A DNA stretch of 12,141 nt. Source: a bacterium. GTDB taxonomy: Bacteria > Bdellovibrionota_C > UBA2361 > SZUA-149. This document shows positions 6,693 through 12,141 of this stretch, piece by piece. The DNA is taken from positions 1 through 12,141 of the forward strand of contig QIGM01000403.1 of assembly GCA_003230795.1 (NCBI GenBank), in the 5' to 3' direction. The position numbers and the translations under genes were made by a program. The notes beneath the pieces are model-generated. The model saw only the letters and a program-made list of their open reading frames with translations. It made no database searches and had not been told where the DNA came from. Position 1 is the first letter of the stretch; each line of letters opens with the position of its first letter.

Positions 6693-8792
6693 CTAGTCGT
6701 CCAAAGCATCCTTACGGCTAAGTCGAACACGACCCTGACGATCAATATCAAGGACTCGGACCTTGACCTCTTCCCCTTCCTTGACCACATCACTCACTTC
6801 ATTCACCCGCTCGTTAGCAAGCTGTGAAATATGAACAAGGCCATCAGTTCCTGGAAGGATTTCAACGAAAGCACCAAAGTCAGTGATTCGCTTAACCACA
6901 CCAGTATATAACTTACCGATTTCTGGCTCTTCAGTGATGCCTTCAATTAGCTGCAAGGCACGATTCTTTGAATCTTCATCCGAACTCGCTACTAAGACAG
7001 TTCCGTCATCGCTAATATCAATCTTCACACCAGTTTCTTTGGTAATAGATTGAATCATCTTTCCGCCAGGTCCAATGAGGTCACGAATCTTATCTGGATT
7101 AATCTTAATAGTAGTAATACGTGGCGCGTAAGTTGAAAGGCTATCACGTGGTGTATCGATTGTTTTCGCCATCTCACCAAGGATATGCACCCTGGCGTCA
7201 CGAGCCTGGAGAAGCGCTTTCTCCATCGTCTCTCTCGTTAAGCCGTCGCACTTGATATCCATTTGAAGCGCGGTAATACCAACATCAGTTCCACAAACTT
7301 TAAAGTCCATGTCGCCGAAGTGATCTTCGTCTCCAAGAATATCAGTGATGACTTCAATCTTATCGTCTTCCTTGATAAGTCCCATCGCAACTCCTGCGAC
7401 CGGGTGCTTAATCGGAATACCAGCATCCATCATCGCCATACTTCCACCGCAGACACTCGCCATGGAGCTTGATCCGTTGGACTCAGTAACTTCGGAAACG
7501 ATTCGAATTACATAAGGGAAGTCCTCCGGTTCCGGCAGAACCACTTGAAGTGCTCGTTCAGCAAGCGCCCCGTGCCCTACTTCTCTACGAGAAGTTCCTC
7601 GTAACATTCTCGCCTCACCTACGCAGTAAGGAGGAAAGTTGTAATGAAGCAAGAATGTTTTCTCAGATCGACCTTCGAGAGTATCAATCAATTGAGAGTC
7701 CTGAGACGTTCCAAGAGTAGCCGTTACAATCGCCTGAGTTTCACCTCGAGTAAAAAGCGAAGTCCCGTGTACTCTCGGAAGAATACCTGTCTCACATTCG
7801 ATAGATCGAACGTCCGTTGGGCCACGACCATCAAGGCGTTTTCTCGTATGCACAATCATGCGACGGGAAGCCAACTTCGAACGCTCACCAAAGACTGTCG
7901 AAATCTCTTCCTCTTCTTCTGGGAATTCCTCAGCGAGAGCTTCCTGGATTTCTGTCTTAAGAGCCTTCAGGGCATCTTTTCGATCGTGCTTCTCTTGAAT
8001 CGCTAGAGCTTGGTCGAGTTTATCGCCAATAAGCTCATCGACACGAGGTGCAACAGCTGTGTTTCGTTCCGCTGGAACGTACTCAACTTTTTCTTTCCCG
8101 ACTTTGGAACGCAATTCTTCTTGAAGAGCGATGATCTTCTTAATTTCATCATGCCCATAATAAAGAGCATCAAGAATTTCCGCTTCAGGAACAAACTCCG
8201 CACCACCTTCAACCATGACCAGCGCGTCTTCTTTAGCCGCGAGTATCATGTTCATGTCAGAAGTGAGCAATGCCTCTGGGCTTGGGTTAGTGAGATGCTT
8301 TCCATCCTGACGTCCCACTCTAACAGCCGCAATCGGGCCATCAAAAGGTAGGTTCGAAATATGGAGTGCCGCACTCGCCGCACAAATGCCTAGTACGTCT
8401 GGGCTATGCTCTCCATCAAACGACAAAACGTTGATGATGATTTGCACTTCATCCCTGTACCCGTCTGGGAACAAAGGACGAATTGGTCGGTCGGTAAGAC
8501 GGCAAGAAAGAATCTCATGCGCACCAGGACGAGCCTCACGCTTAAAAAATCCGCCGGGAATGTTTCCCGCTGCATACGCCTTCTCTTGGTATTCGACTAC
8601 CATTGGGAAAAAGGATTGACCTGGTCTACCCGGGCCGCCGCAAACTGTTGCGATGACCATGGTATCTCCATGACGAGCAATAACTGCTCCTCCGGCCTGC
8701 TTTGCTATCCATCCACTTTCTAGTGAAAGGGTTGCGCCGTGAAAATCTGTTTCCACAACTACACGACATTCTGAACTTGGTTTAAAAGCCAT
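6693..8792 (-). CDS. pnp: Polyribonucleotide nucleotidyltransferase (PNPase)
   Basis: The 699-aa enzyme degrades RNA 3' to 5' by phosphorolysis in the cytoplasm, acting as a trimer and in many bacteria within the degradosome. Two RNase PH-like cores flank a helical linker. The first core has FFKREARPGAHEILSCRLTD (82-101). The second begins KRLDGRGPTDVRSIECETG (318-336) and holds GGSMAMMDAG (449-458) and the metal-binding GDEDHFGDMDFKV (487-499). A KH domain with IGPGGKMI (573-580) and an S1 domain (about 624-694, TDFGAFVEILPGTDGLVHIS) complete the family order, at usual length. The start is ATG with AAGGA 5 nt upstream. It is last in the cluster and ends at a strong terminator. The 575-nt leader to rpsO is long and structured, consistent with leader-based autocontrol as in enterobacteria, though that is inferred. 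Confidence 0.98.
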   Translation of the reverse strand: MAFKPSSECRVVVETDFHGATLSLESGWIAKQAGGAVIARHGDTMVIATVCGGPGRPGQSFFPMVVEYQEKAYAAGNIPGGFFKREARPGAHEILSCRLTDRPIRPLFPDGYRDEVQIIINVLSFDGEHSPDVLGICAASAALHISNLPFDGPIAAVRVGRQDGKHLTNPSPEALLTSDMNMILAAKEDALVMVEGGAEFVPEAEILDALYYGHDEIKKIIALQEELRSKVGKEKVEYVPAERNTAVAPRVDELIGDKLDQALAIQEKHDRKDALKALKTEIQEALAEEFPEEEEEISTVFGERSKLASRRMIVHTRKRLDGRGPTDVRSIECETGILPRVHGTSLFTRGETQAIVTATLGTSQDSQLIDTLEGRSEKTFLLHYNFPPYCVGEARMLRGTSRREVGHGALAERALQVVLPEPEDFPYVIRIVSEVTESNGSSSMASVCGGSMAMMDAGIPIKHPVAGVAMGLIKEDDKIEVITDILGDEDHFGDMDFKVCGTDVGITALQMDIKCDGLTRETMEKALLQARDARVHILGEMAKTIDTPRDSLSTYAPRITTIKINPDKIRDLIGPGGKMIQSITKETGVKIDISDDGTVLVASSDEDSKNRALQLIEGITEEPEIGKLYTGVVKRITDFGAFVEILPGTDGLVHISQLANERVNEVSDVVKEGEEVKVRVLDIDRQGRVRLSRKDALDD

Positions 8793-9367
8793 TTTTTCCT
8801 TTTTATCTTTTTACATTGACAAGCACGCACCAGCGACTTGATCTCTAAACCGTAAAGCGCAAAGACGCTTCACTAAGGTTCAAAATCGAATCTACCGTTC
8901 GGTTTCCACCGCAGCATCCAATAAAATTGGTGCACGCTTAGTTCACATTATGTGGCAGGAGGGAAATGAGACTCTGAAAGAGTTGGGGCAAATGAGAATT
9001 CTCAGACTCTGCTTAAAACGAACCCTGCTCAAAAAACAGGCTCCTCCTTCGCAAAAGTACTAGAGAATATTCAAACAATGCTTTAGGCCTGAAGATACTG
9101 TTCCTTAGCCGACTGATGAGCCTTAGCTTATCAGCCACCTAAGCAACAGTAATCGTAACAGGCCCCTAATCAAAAAATTTCTTTCAGAGGACACACTTCT
9201 TGTACTGCCCTACTTCCATTGGCCGAGATACTAGCAGAAATCGCACGCAAATTACCACCTTAAGTGCGCACTGCTTGAAACAAAATACGCTAGCGCCCAT
9301 AGCAAAGCCTGGCGACACTTGCGCGTAAATTAATGAGGGTTTTAAGAGACTAGACTAAGAAGAGCGT
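8793..9367 (-). other. 575-bp rpsO-pnp intergenic region, probable pnp leader
   Basis: I see no gene in this stretch. It holds the long imperfect palindrome at 9096-9151, a GAGAATTCTC palindrome near 8995, a 10-bp palindrome AGTGCGCACT near 9264, and a near-repeat of AGAGTCT...CTCATTT on the minus strand around 8968-9017. No clear intrinsic terminator follows rpsO and no convincing promoter precedes pnp, so co-transcription with processing is plausible. Confidence 0.5.
9096..9151 (-). promoter_or_regulatory. Long symmetric stem-loop in the pnp leader
   Basis: Outer arms TACTGTT (9096-9102) and AACAGTA (9145-9151) pair fully. Then come a C/C mismatch, CTTAG/CTAAG, a symmetric 4-nt internal loop, and CTGATGAGC (9113-9121) against GCTTATCAG (9126-9134) around a 4-nt loop. 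A further GGCCT/AGGCC pairing lies just outside. The position between rpsO and pnp matches that of the RNase III-cut leader hairpin of Escherichia coli pnp, so autocontrol of PNPase is a fair inference. The inner arms pair best as plus-strand RNA (G-U) and carry one A/C mismatch as minus-strand RNA. Confidence 0.55.
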
Positions 9368-9637
9368 CTACTTACGTAGCCCTAGCTCTGCGATCAGCTT
9401 ACGATATCCCTGAACGTCTTTACGCTTCAGGTAGTCGAGTAGGCTGCGGCGGCGGCCAACAAGCTTAAGTAAACCACGACGTGAGTGGTGGTCCTTCTTG
9501 TTCGCTGCGAAATGCTCTTGGAGATACTTCAGACGAGCAGTAATAACAGCAACCTGAACCTCGGCGGATCCGGTGTCACCCTGCTTAGTCGCAAACTTTT
9601 CGATAACTTCTGACTTTTGCTCGGCCGTTAAACTCAT
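9368..9637 (-). CDS. rpsO: 30S ribosomal protein S15
   Basis: The 89-aa protein is the primary binder of the central domain of 16S rRNA. It has the full family length and landmarks: [15 protein letters not shown] at the start, the [11 protein letters not shown] loop (20-30), and the RNA-contacting [20 protein letters not shown] region (47-66), ending LIAELGLRK. It lies between truB and pnp as in many bacteria. The start is odd: the 14 bp around the ATG are duplicated in tandem, so a second ATG lies 14 nt upstream and opens a five-codon frame ending on the rpsO ATG. The nearest Shine-Dalgarno core, AGGA at 9667-9664, is 12 nt from that upstream ATG and 26 nt from the rpsO ATG. Reinitiation from the short frame is therefore likely. 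Confidence 0.97.
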   Translation of the reverse strand: MSLTAEQKSEVIEKFATKQGDTGSAEVQVAVITARLKYLQEHFAANKKDHHSRRGLLKLVGRRRSLLDYLKRKDVQGYRKLIAELGLRK

Positions 9638-9654
9638 TTGGTTAAACTCATTTG
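9627..9654. repeat. Perfect 14-bp tandem duplication spanning the rpsO start codon
   Basis: GTTAAACTCATTTG occurs at 9627-9640 and again at 9641-9654. Read on the minus strand each copy is CAAATGAGTTTAAC and so holds an ATG and the codons for MSLT. Confidence 0.97.
9634..9651 (-). other. Five-codon upstream reading frame (MSLTK) overlapping the rpsO start
   Basis: The duplicated ATG at 9651-9649 opens AGT TTA ACC AAA and ends at TGA (9636-9634). That stop overlaps the rpsO ATG (9637-9635) as ATGA, a classic coupling arrangement. It keeps what was presumably the original spacing to the AGGA at 9667-9664. Too short to be a gene in its own right; a translational control element is the natural reading. 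Confidence 0.6.
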
Positions 9655-9687
9655 AAATCTATTTCCTATGTTATTTCGCCGCTTGGT

Positions 9688-9706
9688 AGTAGCACTTTTA
9701 GCTACT
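9688..9706 (-). promoter_or_regulatory. Small hairpin in the rpsO leader
   Basis: AGTAGC (9688-9693) and GCTACT (9701-9706) flank a 7-nt loop, about 37 nt upstream of the duplicated ATG. Ribosomal protein S15 represses its own translation through leader structures in several bacteria, but this hairpin does not obviously resemble a known S15 site. Confidence 0.3.
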
Positions 9707-9765
9707 GACTGTAAAGCGTTGCGCGGTTAATTTATTATTTTACTAGGAATTGCGCTCCCCCAGTG

Positions 9766-10695
9766 CTAGGTCGAGGAAAACACGCACCTTAGCTTCCAAT
9801 TCACCTCATCTGGCTCCTCGGCTGCTTCGAGCAAGGCTACTGGTTCACAGCTTCCCTCTTCGAAAATTCCGGCTAGCTCACTCTCACTTGGGTCTAGTGC
9901 AACAAGTGGACGCTGAATCCCGTTTCGCAGCAAGGTCACATCGGACTCACTAAGCTCAAACCTGGGAATACCCGAAAGCAATTCTGACATTGGAACAATA
10001 AAGCCACTATCACTAGAACCACTCTTCTCGATTTCGATTTCCTCAAGGTCCTCCAGAGTAATCGCTCGCTCAATCGAGAATGGGGTCGACCCGAGACGTC
10101 GAATGCTATCTAAGCAAGCACAGGATTCCAAAAACTCACCGATATCTCGCGCTAGGCTTCTGACGTAAGTACCTTTCGAACAACGCACGTGGTAGCGCAA
10201 TGTTGTCTCATCAAGAAATTCTAGGTCGAGAAATTCCACCTCAACCGACCGCGGTGCTATCTGCACCTCTTCTCCGTTACGTACTCTCTTATAGCTACGC
10301 ACACCATCAATATGCACCGCCGACACCGCCGGTGGTCTTTGCTCAATTCGTCCTGAAAATCGCTCTCTAATCTTTTCAACTAAATCCTCAGGCGTTGACG
10401 CCTGCCAGTACTTTCGTTCCCTATCTTCTGAAATAGTCACACCGGTAACATCATCAGAATCAGTGGAACGGCCAAGAAGAATTTCGCCTTGATACTCCTT
10501 GCCTGACTCCAAGAAAAGCGACTGCAGTCGAGTCGCATTACCGCAAAGGAGCACTAACAAGCCAGTCGCCATAGGGTCGAGCGTCCCAGAATGACCGATC
10601 TTCTTAACGCCCAGTATCCGTTTGGCCTTCGCTACGACTTTCGCCGAGGTGATACCCGCAGGTTTATCGATAAGGAGGGCCCCATGCATAAGCAT
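9766..10695 (-). CDS. truB: tRNA pseudouridine(55) synthase TruB
   Basis: The 309-aa enzyme converts U55 of the tRNA T-loop to pseudouridine. The N-terminus MLMHGALLIDKPAGITSAKV is typical. The catalytic motif KIGHSGTLDPMATGLL carries the nucleophile Asp40. Further family blocks are EYQGEILLGRSTDSDD, QRPPAVSAVHIDGVRSYKR and SKGTYVRSLARDIGE. The C-terminal third carries an acidic stretch (EDLEEIEIEKSGSSDS) and is a little longer than minimal TruB. I chose the ATG at 10695, 7 nt after the nrnA stop, because homologous proteins start here; a second ATG follows two codons later. An upstream TTG at 10734 would add 13 basic residues inside nrnA and has no ribosome binding site. GAGG lies 12 nt from the chosen ATG, so coupling to nrnA is likely. 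Confidence 0.95.
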   Translation of the reverse strand: MLMHGALLIDKPAGITSAKVVAKAKRILGVKKIGHSGTLDPMATGLLVLLCGNATRLQSLFLESGKEYQGEILLGRSTDSDDVTGVTISEDRERKYWQASTPEDLVEKIRERFSGRIEQRPPAVSAVHIDGVRSYKRVRNGEEVQIAPRSVEVEFLDLEFLDETTLRYHVRCSKGTYVRSLARDIGEFLESCACLDSIRRLGSTPFSIERAITLEDLEEIEIEKSGSSDSGFIVPMSELLSGIPRFELSESDVTLLRNGIQRPLVALDPSESELAGIFEEGSCEPVALLEAAEEPDEVNWKLRCVFSST

Positions 10696-10702
10696 TGCTA
10701 CT

Positions 10703-11677
10703 TTAGGCCTCAAGCGCCAAAAGCGCCTGCTCAAATTCTTTGAGCAAAGCAGCTTTCACTTCCTCGAAGCTTCCTTCGAGCTTACACCCGGCTGCTGCCT
10801 TATGACCGCCTCCACCAAAAGAAGCGGCAATTTTATTAACGTCTAAGTCGGTATCCTTCGCTCGAAGACTAGCTTTCCAGCCACCTTCTGCCTCTCTAAT
10901 AAAGGCTGCGGCAACCACTCCCTCGACGCTACGTGCAATATCAACGATTCCTTCAGTCTCCCCAGGCATCGCCCCACAGGAAGTCATTAACTCATCACTA
11001 ACGGCAATGATCGCTAACTTCCCATTAAGTTCTACATCGAGGTGTTCAACCGCACGCGCCTTGAGTCGCAATACTCGCTCCGGCACTGAAAAGTACAGCG
11101 CATTCGCCAATGACTCTGGATTCGCTCCGGCGCTCAATAAAGACGCTGCGACATTAAAGGACTCAACGTTCGTATTGGAATAGCGAAACGATCCAGTGTC
11201 ATCCATCAATCCGGCAAACAACAAATTCGCAGCGGCAGGAGAAAGCTCAAGTCCAAGCTCCTGATACAAACGAAATACGATAACCGTGCTCGAGGCAGCC
11301 TTTGCATCAATAAAATTATCAGATCCGTAAAGTGTGTTGGACCCATGATGATCGATATTAATAATCTCCTTAGTCGAAGAAAGAAGGTCCGCTGAACAGG
11401 GACCAAGACGCGGAGCCGACGCGGTATCAACAGCAACTATCCGCTCATACTCAAATTCGTCGATAGCCTCGACTACTTTAATCCCAACTAGAAGCTTACG
11501 GAACGTCTCCGACAAGCCCTCTGGTAAATACAAAGCCGCATCAACCCCCAGAGATAAAAGAAGGTGGCAGAGCCCTCCCGCCGAGCCAATCGCATCCGGA
11601 TCAGGAGAGACATGCGTACACACCAAGCTCTTTGATGGCTTACGTAGTAGCTCGGCGATGTCGTTAAGTGTGCTCAT
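10703..11677 (-). CDS. nrnA: DHH-family phosphoesterase, NrnA-type nanoRNase/pAp phosphatase
   Basis: The 324-aa product belongs to the DHH/DHHA1 phosphoesterases that hydrolyse short RNA and 3'-phosphoadenosine 5'-phosphate in the cytoplasm. Metal-binding motifs are complete: THVSPDPDAIGS (His22, Asp26, Asp28), AVDTAS with Asp84, NIDHHGSN (109-111 is DHH) and MDDTGSFRYSNT with Asp159/160. The C-terminal DHHA1 domain ends in the substrate-binding ASFGGGGHKAAAG (GGGGH from 288). It lies between rbfA and truB, where such genes are often found. The start is uncertain: the ATG at 11677 fits the family N-terminus but has no clear Shine-Dalgarno site. A TTG at 11731, overlapping the rbfA end by 20 nt, would add 18 residues. 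Translation coupled to rbfA is plausible. Confidence 0.9.
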   Translation of the reverse strand: MSTLNDIAELLRKPSKSLVCTHVSPDPDAIGSAGGLCHLLLSLGVDAALYLPEGLSETFRKLLVGIKVVEAIDEFEYERIVAVDTASAPRLGPCSADLLSSTKEIINIDHHGSNTLYGSDNFIDAKAASSTVIVFRLYQELGLELSPAAANLLFAGLMDDTGSFRYSNTNVESFNVAASLLSAGANPESLANALYFSVPERVLRLKARAVEHLDVELNGKLAIIAVSDELMTSCGAMPGETEGIVDIARSVEGVVAAAFIREAEGGWKASLRAKDTDLDVNKIAASFGGGGHKAAAGCKLEGSFEEVKAALLKEFEQALLALEA

Positions 11678-11711
11678 AGTTAGTAGTCGGTACTTGGCAA
11701 GCAACTTCGCT

Positions 11712-12141
11712 TCAGGAAGGAGGCGTGCCAAAGAGGCCTGCTTGCCGCAGGAGTTGATCTATCCGTGAAGCAGTCTCCCCTGAATCATCGTAATGGAATT
11801 GAATATTCGGGATAAATCTTAGCTCAAGCTCAGCACCGATACGCTTCTTCAACAGACCTCGCACACCATCAAGAGCCTTCTTCGTCTCTGCGATGGCAGC
11901 TTCATCCAAGAATCGGCCTGCCGGTGAAGAGTCTACCGGTGAAGAGTCTGCCGGTGAAGAATCTACCGGATAAGAATCTACCGGATAAGAATCATTCACT
12001 CCTTCTCGCTCTTCGGCCCCCTCTTCAGAGGCAACAGCATCAGTTGCAACACTCTCGAGCGCAGACCAAAACACTTTCGCGTAGCGATAGTCCTTCGAAA
12101 CCTCTATGCCGGTGACGGTGATAAGCGATAGGCGCGGATCT
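11712..12141 (-). CDS. rbfA: Ribosome-binding factor A, 5' part beyond the window, with a repeat-expanded linker
   Basis: RbfA binds the immature 30S subunit and helps mature the 16S rRNA 5' end. Reading in from the right edge, the frame gives DPRLSLITVTGIEVSKDYRY then AKVFWSAL, the conserved KH-like core; the N-terminal 40-50 residues are outside the window. The C-terminal helix and strand, ETKKALDGVRGLLKKRIGAE then LELRFIPNIQFHYDD, and the ending ASRIDQLLRQAGLFGTPPS are also typical. Between them, where the family has a short acidic loop, there are roughly 35 extra residues: an acidic segment (SEEGAEEREGVN) and five pentapeptide repeats. The frame stays open through the insertion and both flanks are conserved, so the protein is probably functional. 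An internal GTG at 12074 is not the start, because conserved residues continue upstream of it. First gene of the visible cluster. Confidence 0.93.
   Translation of the reverse strand, partial: DPRLSLITVTGIEVSKDYRYAKVFWSALESVATDAVASEEGAEEREGVNDSYPVDSYPVDSSPADSSPVDSSPAGRFLDEAAIAETKKALDGVRGLLKKRIGAELELRFIPNIQFHYDDSGETASRIDQLLRQAGLFGTPPS
11918..11992. repeat. Five tandem 15-bp repeats inside rbfA
   Basis: Units start at 11918, 11933, 11948, 11963 and 11978. The plus-strand pattern is CTRCCGGTGAAGAGT at the left and CTACCGGATAAGAAT at the right, with the last two units identical. On the coding strand they give DSYPV, DSYPV, DSSPA, DSSPV and DSSPA, so copy number can change without breaking the frame. 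Confidence 0.95.

Noticed and set aside
8992..9063. 23-codon plus-strand frame in the pnp leader
   Set aside because: Basic and short, antisense to the likely leader transcript, without a convincing ribosome binding site or conserved motif.
10696..10734. TTG-initiated N-terminal extension of TruB
   Set aside because: The extra residues overlap the end of nrnA, lack a ribosome binding site and are not part of the TruB fold.
11712..12074. rbfA starting at the internal GTG (120 aa)
   Set aside because: Conserved RbfA residues (DPRLSLITVTGIEVS) continue in frame upstream to the window edge, so the GTG codes for an internal valine.

Overview
The window carries ordinary bacterial housekeeping genes and one small accessory patch. 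The right half is a minus-strand cluster read right to left: rbfA (cut by the window edge), nrnA (DHH phosphoesterase), truB, rpsO, pnp. This is the classic ribosome-maturation and RNA-decay block. With nrnA between rbfA and truB, and with coaBC, a GloC-type hydrolase and RecD2 nearby, the layout recalls deltaproteobacterial-grade Gram-negative genomes. That placement is inference from gene order, not phylogeny. Non-ATG starts are common: coaBC starts at GTG, the metallo-hydrolase and recD2 at TTG.

Layout. 1-126 (-): start of an unidentified gene that leaves the left edge. 127-210: six 14-bp tandem repeats filling the gap behind coaBC. 211-2192 (-): coaBC and a metallo-beta-lactamase-fold hydrolase, joined by a TAGTG stop/start overlap lying in a 16-bp tandem duplication. 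2193-2448: divergent control region with a perfect 12-bp inverted repeat. 2449-5576 (+): recD2 and a patatin-like gene overlapping as TAATG. 5577-6338 (+): accessory two-gene module, a small acidic protein and a nucleotidyltransferase-fold gene broken by three 17-bp tandem repeats. 6339-6692: a 157-bp element with perfect 32-bp terminal inverted repeats, then the pnp terminator. 6693-12141 (-): pnp, rpsO, truB, nrnA, rbfA.

How the genes work together: RbfA, TruB and S15 act on the small ribosomal subunit and on tRNA; PNPase and NrnA degrade RNA down to nanoRNA; CoaBC makes 4'-phosphopantetheine for coenzyme A; RecD2 is a DNA helicase.

The unusual thread is a set of short tandem duplications with 13-17 bp units at six places. 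Five lie at gene boundaries or upstream of starts or change a reading frame: the coaBC downstream gap, the hydrolase/coaBC junction, the recD2 upstream region, the nucleotidyltransferase frameshift and the rpsO start codon. The sixth is an in-frame expansion inside RbfA. Such repeats can change copy number by slippage and so alter translation. I did not find a complete unknown defence system; the best candidate for something undescribed is this repeat-driven remodelling, with the nucleotidyltransferase locus as its clearest case.
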